Assembly: GCA_045631425.1 (NCBI GenBank)
Contig: JAZQUR010000125.1
Span: forward strand, 1 to 46,752
DNA length: 46,752 bases
Reading direction: 5' to 3'
DNA from: Treponema_I sp045631425
Lineage (GTDB): Bacteria > Spirochaetota > Spirochaetia > Treponematales > Treponemataceae
Shown piece after piece: positions 31,751 through 40,537 of this stretch; the first letter of the stretch is position 1; each line of letters starts with the position of its first letter. The notes beneath the pieces were generated by a model, which was given only the letters and a program-made list of their open reading frames with translations, was not told the origin of the DNA and searched no databases. Both the position numbers and the translations under genes were made by a program.

Positions 31751-33040
31751 ATGAAACTTTCTAAGAAAGTAATGTTAGTTGCTCTATTTGCAATTATCGC
31801 ATTCAGCATGGTATTTGTTGGATGTAGCAAAAAAAATGCAGAGCCAGAAACTGTTGTTCTTAACATTATGGGTTATGGTGACAACTCTAACTCTGAAGGT
31901 GCTACATTTAAACGCATTTGTGATGAATTTATGGCTGAATATCCAGACATTAAAGTAAACTATGAATTACTTTATGACGAAGCATATCACCAAAAAGCTG
32001 TTGCTCGCCTTGCTGCTGGCGATGTTCCAGATATCGCTTATATGGGTGCTGATGCTCGTTGGGGTGCTACATGGCAAGAAGGTGGTCAACAAGTTGATAA
32101 CACACCTTTCTATCCTGCAGATATTGATGCTAGCTTAGTTCCAGATTTCTTTGGAACAGGAAATAAACCTTACCTACCAATGGGTGGATCAAACTTCTGT
32201 ACAGTTGTTGGTGTTAACATGAAACTTCTAGAAGAAATTGGTGGAAAACTTCCTACAACATATGCAGAATTTGTTGAATTGGCAAAACTATGTAAAGCAA
32301 ATGGTATTGAATGTCTATCAACACACGGTGCAGACTCTTGGGTTTGGGGTTCATGTGTTATGTCAGGTATCATCCCTCGTACAACTGGTGATTTGACATG
32401 GATTGAAAAAGCTATTGCTGGTGAAGTTAAATTTACAGATCCTGGTTTCGTTGCTGCTCTAGATGTTCTATCACAATGGGTAAAAGACGGAATCATATCT
32501 AAAGATTCAGTTCTAGTTGACAACGGTACAGGTATTTCTAACTTTGCTAACGGTAAATACTTAATGTACATCGATGGTCAATGGGGATTCGGTGAAACAA
32601 ACTATGGCGATATGTCAAAAGATATTAAATTAATTCCAATTCCTGCAGTTCCAGGTGAAATTGGAAACGCTGGTTCAATCGCTGGTGCATGGCAAGTTGG
32701 TTATGGTATTACAAAGAAAGGTGCTTCAGACGCTAAAGTTCTAGAAGCAGCTAAAAAATGGTTAGCATACTACTTCTCATACGAAGAAACACTACAACGT
32801 CTAGCAGATGGTGCTATCTCAGCTCCTATCCTAAAAGACTTCGTAACACCAGAAGGAATGGATCCACTTATCGCTGAAAAAGGTAAACTTGGTGCTTATC
32901 CATCAGCATTCGTAATCGATTCATACTTAACAGGTGCTGCAAACGATGCTCTAAATGCAGGTATGCAAGACATCGTAGCTGGAAAAATGACAGGTGCTGA
33001 ACTTGCTGCTGTTGTTCAAAAAGCATTTGATGCTCAATAA
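31751..33040 (+). CDS. sugar ABC transporter substrate-binding lipoprotein
   Basis: A 429-residue extracytoplasmic solute-binding protein of family 1 (CUT1 oligosaccharide type), anchored by lipobox VFVGC (Cys near residue 25). It shows the conserved start VLNIMGYGDN, YHQKAVARLAAGDVPDIAYM (the usual AxAxGxxPDI), the mid-protein FANGKYLMYIDGQWGFGE and the family's C-terminal helices. Aromatic residues (DARWGAT, DSWVWGS) suit sugar stacking. A strong ribosome site AAGGAGG precedes the ATG. It is the first gene of the operon. Substrate is probably a beta-linked disaccharide such as cellobiose, inferred from the shared operator with GH94. Confidence 0.9.
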   Translation: MKLSKKVMLVALFAIIAFSMVFVGCSKKNAEPETVVLNIMGYGDNSNSEGATFKRICDEFMAEYPDIKVNYELLYDEAYHQKAVARLAAGDVPDIAYMGADARWGATWQEGGQQVDNTPFYPADIDASLVPDFFGTGNKPYLPMGGSNFCTVVGVNMKLLEEIGGKLPTTYAEFVELAKLCKANGIECLSTHGADSWVWGSCVMSGIIPRTTGDLTWIEKAIAGEVKFTDPGFVAALDVLSQWVKDGIISKDSVLVDNGTGISNFANGKYLMYIDGQWGFGETNYGDMSKDIKLIPIPAVPGEIGNAGSIAGAWQVGYGITKKGASDAKVLEAAKKWLAYYFSYEETLQRLADGAISAPILKDFVTPEGMDPLIAEKGKLGAYPSAFVIDSYLTGAANDALNAGMQDIVAGKMTGAELAAVVQKAFDAQ

Positions 33041-33064
33041 TTAACTAATTACTGAGTGAATATA

Positions 33065-33093
33065 AAAAGGGGATTTTACGATCCCCTTTTTTT
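33065..33093 (+). terminator. intra-operon terminator after the binding-protein gene
   Basis: AAAAGGGGAT (33065-33074) and ATCCCCTTTT (33081-33090) with a 6-nt loop and T-run. Since permease genes follow in the same direction without a clear promoter, it likely gives partial termination, so the binding protein is made in excess. Confidence 0.85.
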
Positions 33094-33232
33094 GCAACTA
33101 GTTATTTTTTTCTAGTTGGATAGGTTTGGCGATTTTAAGCGACCTTACAAAACGCTTAGTTGCTAAAATGAAGTTAATTATACATTCGTTTTATGACCTT
33201 AAACGTTTTGTAGAAAAAAAAGGATTAAACTT
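33094..33232 (+). other. structured intergenic region before the permease genes
   Basis: Contains CAACTAG/CTAGTTG (33095-33101 with 33112-33118). TAAGCG (33136-33141) can pair with CGCTTA (33153-33158). That same CGCTTA also belongs to a longer arm (33146-33158), which can pair at 12 of 13 positions with 33200-33212. GACCTTA occurs twice. The two folds exclude each other, which is compatible with an RNA switch or an attenuator. Confidence 0.4.
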
Positions 33233-34192
33233 GTGAAAAAATCAGATACAAGAGAATTATTGACATTTTTAGGTTTTATTTTACCAGGTTTATTGATTTA
33301 TCTTTTTATTATTGCATATCCAATATGTTATTCTGTATTTTTGAGTTTAACAAACTACAATCCAAACTTGGCTCGAGATCCGAACTGGAATTTGGAATTT
33401 GTTGGTTTAAAAAACTATGCAAAAGTTATAACAATGAATCAGGGAATTGTTGATGCAAGTACTAATATTCCTGAATTCTGGTATGCATTCAAAAACAACA
33501 TGATCGTTGTTGCTGTTTCTGTTTTTGGACAGATTCCAATTGGATTTATTCTTGCATTTATTCTTTATAGAAGACAAGTAAAGGCTTCTGGATTTTTCCA
33601 AGCAATGGTTTTCTTGCCACAATTCTTATCAACAATTGTTATTGGTATTATGTGGCGTATGTTATTTATGGTTGATGGTCCTGTAGCAAAAGTTATTCAG
33701 TATTTTTCTGGGGATCCAACTGCTCAATTTGATTTAATGATGCAACCAGATAAAGCTATGATTCCAATCGGTATTGTATTGATTTGGATGTATACTGGTA
33801 TGTACATGATTATTTTCTTAGCAAACCTACAGAAAATCAATGAAAGTATGTTTGAAGCTGCCAAAATTGACGGTGCTACAGAAGTTCAGATTTTCTTTAA
33901 AATAACAATTCCACTTCTAGCTGGATCAATTTTGACATCATGTATTTTAGCTATTGCAGGTTCTTTGAAAGGATTCTCATTGATTTATGCATTGGCTCCA
34001 GAAGGAAAGCAACGTATTAATACAGAAGTTCTTCCTATCTATATGTACCGAATTTCATTCAACAATGCAAAAGATCCAATGCGTTATGCATACGGTGCTA
34101 CAATTTCAAATATTGTTGTTGTAATCAGTATTCTATTGATTATGTTCAGCAACTGGGTTGGTAAAAAACTAGGAACTGATGAGGAGTATTGA
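33233..34192 (+). CDS. sugar ABC transporter permease (MalF-like)
   Basis: Inner-membrane subunit of a CUT1 importer, 319 residues, six membrane segments. The first is near residues 10-32. The conserved cytoplasmic EAA loop EAAKIDGATEVQIFFKITIP, which docks the ATPase, is complete. The start is GTG 33233, with AGGATTAAAC upstream. The gap to the second permease is one base. No ATPase gene is in the operon, so a shared MsmK/UgpC-type ATPase encoded elsewhere must serve. Confidence 0.92.
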   Translation: MKKSDTRELLTFLGFILPGLLIYLFIIAYPICYSVFLSLTNYNPNLARDPNWNLEFVGLKNYAKVITMNQGIVDASTNIPEFWYAFKNNMIVVAVSVFGQIPIGFILAFILYRRQVKASGFFQAMVFLPQFLSTIVIGIMWRMLFMVDGPVAKVIQYFSGDPTAQFDLMMQPDKAMIPIGIVLIWMYTGMYMIIFLANLQKINESMFEAAKIDGATEVQIFFKITIPLLAGSILTSCILAIAGSLKGFSLIYALAPEGKQRINTEVLPIYMYRISFNNAKDPMRYAYGATISNIVVVISILLIMFSNWVGKKLGTDEEY

Positions 34193-34193
34193 T

Positions 34194-35417
34194 ATGTCAG
34201 AACATGAAATCGATGTACCTGTTAAGGAAGAAACTAACGTAACAGTTAGAGAACCAATTAAGAAATCTATTTTTGGGACTTATTTGGCAAAACCAATATC
34301 ATACTTTGTTTTCATTACTTGGACATGCATCACAATATTCCCATTGTTGTGGATGTTGTATTCATCATTCAAGACAAACGAAGAGTTAACAAAGGATATT
34401 TATGCTCCACCTAAGGTTTTGTTTGAAGCTAAAACATCTCAATTTGATGTAGTTGCTCCACAAACAAATATCATGTACCCACAAGGATTTCTTGAAGATC
34501 TTGGTATAAAATCATCAAAGTATACAGCTGAGATTAATGATAAAGTAATTATTCTTGAAAGCCCAAATATTGGTGCTCACAAGAGAATTAAAGTTCACTT
34601 CCTTTTGCGTGAAGATATTCCAGAGGATTGTTATACATCAGATGGTCGCCAGATAAAGACAATTCAACCTGGTGTTGGTGTTCAAATAAATTGTTCTGAT
34701 TTGCCAAAAAAAATCCAGAACAAAATTAATTGGCAAACAATTTGGTGGAACTATACTTCAGCATGGCAACGTGGTGGACTTGGTTTAGGTTTTATAAACA
34801 GTATTATTTATACAGTTGTTTCAACTTTCTTGGTTGTACTTCTTGGATTAATGCTTGGTTATGGTACAACAAAGTTCCAGTTCAAGAAAACCGCAGCTAT
34901 TATTGCTGCTATAATTGGATTTGGTTACTTGCTTGATATCAACCAGTTGATTGTTCCATTGTTCTTGATGTTAACAAACTTAAAACTAACTGATACTCAC
35001 ATTGGTATCATTTTAGTTTATACTGCATTTGGTCTTCCAGTGGCTGTTATGCTTTCATCAACTTATATAAAAGGTTTGCCAGACAGTTTGGTTGAATCTG
35101 CTTATATTGATGGTGCAACTCCATTTAGAACATTTATTAGTATTATTGTTCCAATGACCACACCTGTTATTGTTACAATCAGTATTATGTCAGCCTTAGG
35201 TATTTGGAATGAGTTCTTGCTTGTTTTGGTTATGGCTTCTAAGGAAACCACAAAATCATTGCCAGTTGGTATCTTCTCATTCTCGTCTAGAACCGGTTTG
35301 CAGTTAGGTTGGCAAATTGCAGCTCTCGTAATTGCAACTTTACCTGTACTAACAGTTTATTGTATCTTCCAAAAACGTCTTGCAGAAGGTGTTGCTGGTG
35401 GAGCTCTAAAAGAATAG
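34194..35417 (+). CDS. sugar ABC transporter permease (MalG-like) with long periplasmic insert
   Basis: Second inner-membrane permease, 407 residues against a usual 270-300. TM1 lies at about 36-57. Residues about 75-178 form an extra, mostly polar and beta-like stretch (AKTSQFDVVAPQ, YTAEINDKVIILESP, KRIKVHFLLREDIP, DGRQIKTIQPGVGVQI) in the first periplasmic loop, then the normal core resumes at WWNYTSAW. The EAA loop ESAYIDGATPFRTFISIIVP is intact. GAGGAG 7-8 nt upstream favours the ATG at 34194 over one five codons earlier. The insert probably contacts the binding protein. Confidence 0.9.
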   Translation: MSEHEIDVPVKEETNVTVREPIKKSIFGTYLAKPISYFVFITWTCITIFPLLWMLYSSFKTNEELTKDIYAPPKVLFEAKTSQFDVVAPQTNIMYPQGFLEDLGIKSSKYTAEINDKVIILESPNIGAHKRIKVHFLLREDIPEDCYTSDGRQIKTIQPGVGVQINCSDLPKKIQNKINWQTIWWNYTSAWQRGGLGLGFINSIIYTVVSTFLVVLLGLMLGYGTTKFQFKKTAAIIAAIIGFGYLLDINQLIVPLFLMLTNLKLTDTHIGIILVYTAFGLPVAVMLSSTYIKGLPDSLVESAYIDGATPFRTFISIIVPMTTPVIVTISIMSALGIWNEFLLVLVMASKETTKSLPVGIFSFSSRTGLQLGWQIAALVIATLPVLTVYCIFQKRLAEGVAGGALKE

Positions 35418-35503
35418 AGCAAGTACTTAGCGCTTAATTATTGAATTTAGATATTTAAGATATCTTTCGTATCTCTATAAATAAGTTATTTCCGTTTTCT
35501 CCC

Positions 35504-35538
35504 GAACCCATTCATGTCATGAGTGGGTTCTTTTTTTT
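35504..35538 (+). terminator. terminator of the sugar ABC operon
   Basis: GAACCCA (35504-35510) pairs with TGGGTTC (35524-35530), with an inner CATG/CATG stem, followed by eight T. Confidence 0.88.
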
Positions 35539-35588
35539 GGATGATATAAGACTTCTCGTGATAAGACGATGAATATTGATGAAGAAAA

Positions 35589-35626
35589 AAAAAGAGCTAA
35601 GACTTGTGTTGATCTTAGCTCTTTTT
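35589..35626 (-). terminator. terminator of the beta-mannosidase gene
   Basis: AAAAAGAGCTAAGA and TCTTAGCTCTTTTT form a perfect 14-bp stem with a 10-nt loop. T-runs occur on both strands, and it may act bidirectionally. Confidence 0.88.
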
Positions 35627-35643
35627 GTCGTTAGAAGCTTCTA

Positions 35644-38202
35644 TTAATTAAAACTTTCGTACAAACTTGTTACTTTTAGTTTTTTCTTGAATGTAGAAAG
35701 ACTTGAAACTTTTGCTTTTTTCTTTCCAAATGTACTTGGTGTAAATATAATTGTCTTAGGTTGATTATCCAACAAAGTAATCATATTATCACTAAATAAT
35801 CCTGGAAGTTCTTGTTGATCGAGTGCAACATAGAAAGCAGGTTTTTTAGCAGTTAGGGTGATTTTGAATGAGCCTGGATTTTCAGCTATTTCTTCCACAT
35901 CAAAAGTGATTTCTGGATTTTCGATGTCGCATTTCTTTTGGAAACTTGTGAAAATCGCTGCATCAGTTTTACAATCACCATATTCCAAAGTTGCATAGAT
36001 AAAGCTTTCTGAAATTGGTTTTTCGATTGGAAGTTCGTAAACTTTTGTTGAAGAATCTGGTGAAACAGTTTGTGAAATTACAACATCATCTTTTACTTTA
36101 TTTCCGTTGAAATCCAAGGTTGAAATTGTCACTTTTACAGGAAGTTCTTTTCTTGTGTCGTTAAGCACGTATGCTTGGAAAATATTTTCTTTTACAAATA
36201 CGCTTAGGAAAACAGGGGCAAAGAATTTCTTTTCATTGTAGTGTAATAATTTCCATTTTCCAGAATAATCGATTGAAGACCATGATGCGATAGGCCAAAC
36301 GTCATTTAGCTGCCAAACTGTTGCTCCCATACAAATTGGTCGTAGTGAACGCCAAAATTGTACAGCTGTTTGGATTGCCATAGCTTGTTGAACTTGGCTT
36401 AAGTAAATCATAGAGTCAAATGTAAATGGAACTCTGAAATAGCGTGAGAAGTTTTCAAAAATGATAGCATTTCCACCTGGAGAACGTTGGTGAAATTCCA
36501 TAATTGGTGAAGTTAGGTTCAAATCTTTTGGTTCAGCAAATGTTTTGATTTCGGACATTGCTGGTAAAGATTGATATCCAAACTCGGAAACAAAACGAGG
36601 TTTAATGCTGTAATAAGCTTCAAATGGTTTTTTCTCATGCCAAACTGACCAATAGTGCATATCACCACGGCCGTCTGAGTGCCAGTTATCAGAGAAATCG
36701 TTTGGTCCGGCTGATGGAGAACTTGGCCACCATGCTCTGTCTGGATCGTTTTTCTGGATTTCATCCCCAATAACCCCTTCGTTTAGTCTGTCGTAGTCAA
36801 GCAAATATCTGTCACGGTTGTTTTTAGATTCTTCGTACCAAGTGATTGCACCAAGATTTTCGTTGTTTCCGCACCAAATTGCTAAAGATGCATGGTGGCT
36901 TAGACGTTTTACTTGATGGCGAATTTCTTGGCGAACATTGGCTAAGAAATCCTTTGTGGCAGGATATGTTGAACAAGCAAACATACAGTCTTGCCAAATC
37001 AAAATTCCGTACAAATCACATAGATAATAGAAAATATCTTTTTCGTAGAAACCACCACCCCAAACGCGAACGGTATTTTGATTAGCATTGATGAGGGATT
37101 TTAGTAAGTATTCATATTTTTCTGGGGTTTGACGTGATGGAAGGGCGTCACAAGGAATCCAGTTTGCACCTTTGGAGAAAATGCTTCTTCCATTTACTTT
37201 GAAATATAGAGATTTTCCGTATTGGTCTTCTTCTGCCACAACTTCTAAAGTTCTAAATCCGAGTTTTTGAGTTTTTGATGTATCTCCAGTTTTTACAGTG
37301 ATATCATAAAGTGTATTAGGATTAAGAGTTGGTTTCCCTGTTTTGAGAATTGCTTCGTCATCTTCTGGGCGACAACCTGCTGGCCACCATAAATCAGGAT
37401 TTCTTACAGTTAAAGTTTGCTTTACAACATTTTCCCCAATGTTAAGTTGAACTTTTGTTTCTGTAGTTGCATTTTCAATATTTACACCTGAAATAGAAAC
37501 TGAAACTGGTTGTAAAATCTTTTTTGTGCTGTAGATATGGCTTGTTACTTCAACTAGCCATTCATTATTTTCTTGTGGAATTGTTTTGGTTTGGATGTAA
37601 TCTACAAAACCTGTGTTAGTTTGAATGATTTTTAACGAGTTATAAACACCCATTGCCATGATACATGGTCCCCAGTCCCAGCCCGCTTGACATTGTGTTT
37701 TTCTAACTAGATTTCTGTTAGGGGATGTAACGTCATAAACTGAACATGGAATTGGATATGGGATTTTTTTTGCTTCTTCAATAGCAACTGCTTCAGAGGG
37801 AGTAAATTTTAGTTGAATTAAGTTTTCGCCTTCTTGAAGAATACCTGTAATATCAAAACGCCATAGACGGAAGAAATTTTCAGTTCGACCAACGCAAACG
37901 TCATTTACAAAAATATCAACGAAAGTATCTATGCCGTCAAATTCGATAAACTGGCGACCTTTAAGCATTTTTTTAGGAATAACAACTTTTTTTGTACAAG
38001 TCCAATATGTTTGTCCTGGAACTTGAAATTTAAGTTCGTTATCTCGATAATATGGGTCAAAATCTGGATTTGCTTCTAGAATCGCAGTTTGAATATCACC
38101 GGGAAAAGTTACAGTTGGACTATAGTTTAACCCTATGTCTGTGTTGTAAATGTTTCCTTCTGGTTTTAAATCCCATTTTCCAGCTAAAGATAATTCGTTC
38201 AT
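35644..38202 (-). CDS. beta-mannosidase (GH2)
   Basis: Cytoplasmic exo-beta-mannosidase of 852 residues. The N-terminal sugar-binding domain starts LSLAGKWDLK, followed by the GH2 immunoglobulin-like domain and the TIM barrel with RVWGGGFYE, acid/base E448 in IWCGNNEN and nucleophile E540 in RFVSEFGYQS. The later WQLNDVWPIASWSSIDYSGKWK and the AGWDWGP segment are typical of family 2 mannosidases. I start it at 38202, where AGGAGTTAAT precedes the ATG; the frame stays open 38 codons further but lacks a ribosome site. With GH94 and the ABC importer it points to use of gluco- or galactomannan fragments. Confidence 0.9.
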   Translation of the reverse strand: MNELSLAGKWDLKPEGNIYNTDIGLNYSPTVTFPGDIQTAILEANPDFDPYYRDNELKFQVPGQTYWTCTKKVVIPKKMLKGRQFIEFDGIDTFVDIFVNDVCVGRTENFFRLWRFDITGILQEGENLIQLKFTPSEAVAIEEAKKIPYPIPCSVYDVTSPNRNLVRKTQCQAGWDWGPCIMAMGVYNSLKIIQTNTGFVDYIQTKTIPQENNEWLVEVTSHIYSTKKILQPVSVSISGVNIENATTETKVQLNIGENVVKQTLTVRNPDLWWPAGCRPEDDEAILKTGKPTLNPNTLYDITVKTGDTSKTQKLGFRTLEVVAEEDQYGKSLYFKVNGRSIFSKGANWIPCDALPSRQTPEKYEYLLKSLINANQNTVRVWGGGFYEKDIFYYLCDLYGILIWQDCMFACSTYPATKDFLANVRQEIRHQVKRLSHHASLAIWCGNNENLGAITWYEESKNNRDRYLLDYDRLNEGVIGDEIQKNDPDRAWWPSSPSAGPNDFSDNWHSDGRGDMHYWSVWHEKKPFEAYYSIKPRFVSEFGYQSLPAMSEIKTFAEPKDLNLTSPIMEFHQRSPGGNAIIFENFSRYFRVPFTFDSMIYLSQVQQAMAIQTAVQFWRSLRPICMGATVWQLNDVWPIASWSSIDYSGKWKLLHYNEKKFFAPVFLSVFVKENIFQAYVLNDTRKELPVKVTISTLDFNGNKVKDDVVISQTVSPDSSTKVYELPIEKPISESFIYATLEYGDCKTDAAIFTSFQKKCDIENPEITFDVEEIAENPGSFKITLTAKKPAFYVALDQQELPGLFSDNMITLLDNQPKTIIFTPSTFGKKKAKVSSLSTFKKKLKVTSLYESFN

Positions 38203-38250
38203 ATTAACTCCTAGTTTCGCGGCTAAGCGATAATCGGTAGTAAGATAAGG

Positions 38251-38269
38251 AAGTTTGCAACGCAAACTT
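38251..38269. promoter_or_regulatory. 19-bp palindrome before the beta-mannosidase gene
   Basis: AAGTTTGC and GCAAACTT flank a 3-bp centre, perfect 8-bp arms, 48 bp before the ATG. The dyad with its near-central CG resembles LacI-type operators. It is unlike the GTTAGTTGAT sites, so a different regulator is expected. Confidence 0.5.
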
Positions 38270-38277
38270 TTTTTTGT

Positions 38278-38319
38278 AAAAAATCTTGGGAATCCTGTTA
38301 AAACATAATATCCCAAGAT
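38278..38319 (-). terminator. terminator after the exported-protein pair
   Basis: On the minus strand ATCTTGGGA and TCCCAAGAT (9-bp perfect, 19-nt loop) followed by six T. It starts 9 nt after the stop of the gene at 38328-39422. Confidence 0.8.
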
Positions 38320-38327
38320 ACGAAATT

Positions 38328-39422
38328 TTAATAATCAAGTTTTATTCGAGTTGAAAAGCCCATCTTATTTACTTTTTCTGCATCGATAAAATCTACAAAT
38401 CCGAAAGCGATAAAAAAATCACTGGACTGTCGAATTTCTAAATCGATTTTTAACTCTAATCCCTGATAATCAAATTTTGTAGTTTCGGAATTTTGTGAAA
38501 AAAACATATTTGCATCAGTGATGAATAGTGTCTTTTTTGTAAAATTATGACTTATAGAAGACCCAATTGCTATTAAATTTGATAGAGGGATATATTTTGA
38601 TTGTGAAACTGAAAACACACTATGAGATTCGTATGCTGACAGTTTTTCATTGTCATTTGAAACATACAAAACATTTCCGCTAAAATTTGTATTTTTATGG
38701 GTGAAAACGATTTGTGCTTTTGTGAAGTTTCCAAATTTATTTTCAGCTGCGGAATTTAGCAAGAAAGAAGAAAAAACCTTTAAATTAAGATTTTTTGAAA
38801 AATTTTTATCTAAATCCACGTTGATGTACATTTTGTTTTGCTGAGCTAATGTCAAAATATCAAGAACTTCAAGATTTAAAGGTGCAAAACCGAAGAAGTT
38901 ATCAAATTTTAAAGTTGCATTTGCAATAATATTATTTTGTGGATTAGTTGCATTTTCTTTGCTTGCATTAAAGTTTTTTTCTAGTGGAAATCCTGCGAAG
39001 CCTCCAAGAAGTTTGAAATGTACATTATCAAAGTCAAATCCGAAAGAAATAGAGTAAGCTTTTTCATTGAAAATAATGGAAGACAAATCAGAAACGCGAT
39101 TTGCTCCCATATTGAATGTTGAAACCCAATTTTGAGAAAGAGGAATTTTCATCTTTAAGTTTAATTGGCGAATATCAATTATGTTTGTAAATGCTTTATC
39201 TGGTAAAAGCATATCCGAATTGAATCCAATTTCAAAATTCAAAACAGTGTTTCCCTGAAAATCCAGAGGTGTTTTGAACCAAAAGGAAATGTCAGAATTA
39301 TTTTTTATGTAGGAATTTGTGATATTAGGATAAAAATCGTTTTTTATAGAGCCACCAAAGTCAAATGCGAAAAGGCTTGTTATGAAAAATAAAGCAAAAA
39401 AAGTAAGAATAAGTTTTTTCAT
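38328..39422 (-). CDS. exported beta-barrel-like protein of unknown function
   Basis: A 364-residue protein with signal peptide MKKLILTFFALFFITSLFAF. The rest is a run of alternating polar/hydrophobic strands (DISFWFKTPLDFQGNTVLNF, SISFGFDFDNVHFKLLGG, LKIDLEIRQSSDFFIAFGF) ending in an aromatic residue (IKLDY), the pattern of an outer-membrane beta-barrel. No family is recognised. It is translationally coupled to the upstream gene (TAATG overlap). An outer-membrane or surface location is inference. Confidence 0.6.
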   Translation of the reverse strand: MKKLILTFFALFFITSLFAFDFGGSIKNDFYPNITNSYIKNNSDISFWFKTPLDFQGNTVLNFEIGFNSDMLLPDKAFTNIIDIRQLNLKMKIPLSQNWVSTFNMGANRVSDLSSIIFNEKAYSISFGFDFDNVHFKLLGGFAGFPLEKNFNASKENATNPQNNIIANATLKFDNFFGFAPLNLEVLDILTLAQQNKMYINVDLDKNFSKNLNLKVFSSFLLNSAAENKFGNFTKAQIVFTHKNTNFSGNVLYVSNDNEKLSAYESHSVFSVSQSKYIPLSNLIAIGSSISHNFTKKTLFITDANMFFSQNSETTKFDYQGLELKIDLEIRQSSDFFIAFGFVDFIDAEKVNKMGFSTRIKLDY

Positions 39423-39877
39423 TATTTTGCCACCTGTAATTCAGCAGATTTTGTTAAAAGGAAGTAAGCATCTTTTCCAGAAATTTGTTTCATTGGGTCA
39501 ATATCTTCTGAAATTATGTTCAAGAATTGTAACTCGCGGAAACTATAATGTCTGTTTTCTGTAAGGGTGTAGAAAAATCCACCTTGTAAATTGTAAACCT
39601 GCATACAAATTAACGCCACATCTTGATATTTTAAATATGATTTTTGGTTAACCAGTCTTAATTTTGGAAACATTGCTAGTAATTTGTTTTGGGCAGCTTG
39701 GCTTTGAGTACCTTCTTTTACGATGGCTTGATCCAAAGCGATACGCAAAGCTATATCCTCAAATTTAATTTTGTTTAACATTTTGATAGAAGCAAGGGAA
39801 TTGTCGTTTCCAAAGAGATTTGAAAATGCAAAAAAGATTGCAAAAAGTAGAAAAAGTTTTTTTATTGATTTTTTCAT
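39422..39877 (-). CDS. small exported protein of unknown function
   Basis: A 151-residue protein with signal peptide MKKSIKKLFLLFAIFFAFSNLFG and a helical, mildly basic mature part (IKFEDIALRIALDQAIVKEG, YFLLTKSAEL). I chose the ATG at 39877 over a TTG four codons earlier; ribosome sites are weak for both. The stop overlaps the next start by one base, so it forms a two-gene unit with the beta-barrel-like protein. No known domain is recognised. Confidence 0.6.
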   Translation of the reverse strand: MKKSIKKLFLLFAIFFAFSNLFGNDNSLASIKMLNKIKFEDIALRIALDQAIVKEGTQSQAAQNKLLAMFPKLRLVNQKSYLKYQDVALICMQVYNLQGGFFYTLTENRHYSFRELQFLNIISEDIDPMKQISGKDAYFLLTKSAELQVAK

Positions 39878-40141
39878 GTAATAATCCAAATTTTAGTTAA
39901 TTTTCAACTGAAATAATCAGTGGGATTTTTGGGTAAAGCCATTTTTTTTGATAAAAAAAAACTCCACCCTTACATAAAATTATATCACATAAAATCAAAA
40001 AGAGTAGAACAATCCCAAATTTTATAAAGAAATATAAAAAAAAGTAAAAAAATCTATAAAAAATTTTACAGGGACAATCTGTGTCTCTTATGCGAGTTAT
40101 ATTAATTATATCAGATTGACAAATGATACGAGGAGGTTTAC

Positions 40142-40537
40142 ATGTTACAATCAACAGTTACTCAGAGAGATTTGAGAAAATTGAAGGGAAAAGTTTTGAA
40201 TGACTTTTCATATTCAGTAACTTACAAAAACTTTGTAAAAAGTGCAAAGTTTAAGAATGTAAAAACAATCGCTTTCGGTCTTGGGTTGCTTTCCATGGCT
40301 ATAGGATTGTTGCTTCCACTTATTGTTGGATTTTGTGCATCATTAAAAGACTTGGGAACAGATTATTTCCAAGTAAATATGATTTCAAACTCCATTTTCG
40401 CGATTGTATTCTGTTTGCCACTTTCTTTGGCACTCATTATTGGGGCAGTTCCGTTGTACAACAAAATAATTTCACTAACATTGAGTAAAAACGGATATTC
40501 TTATGTTCCAAAACGATTAACAAAAGAAATCGCTTAA
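40142..40537 (+). CDS. small membrane protein of unknown function
   Basis: A 131-residue protein with two strong membrane segments (about 43-66, TIAFGLGLLSMAIGLLLPLIVG, and 83-106, SIFAIVFCLPLSLALIIGAV). The N-terminus is polar and basic and probably cytoplasmic. A strong ribosome site GAGGAGG lies 6 nt before the ATG, which argues that it is real. The last 4 bp overlap the convergent U32 gene. I do not recognise the family. Confidence 0.65.
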   Translation: MLQSTVTQRDLRKLKGKVLNDFSYSVTYKNFVKSAKFKNVKTIAFGLGLLSMAIGLLLPLIVGFCASLKDLGTDYFQVNMISNSIFAIVFCLPLSLALIIGAVPLYNKIISLTLSKNGYSYVPKRLTKEIA

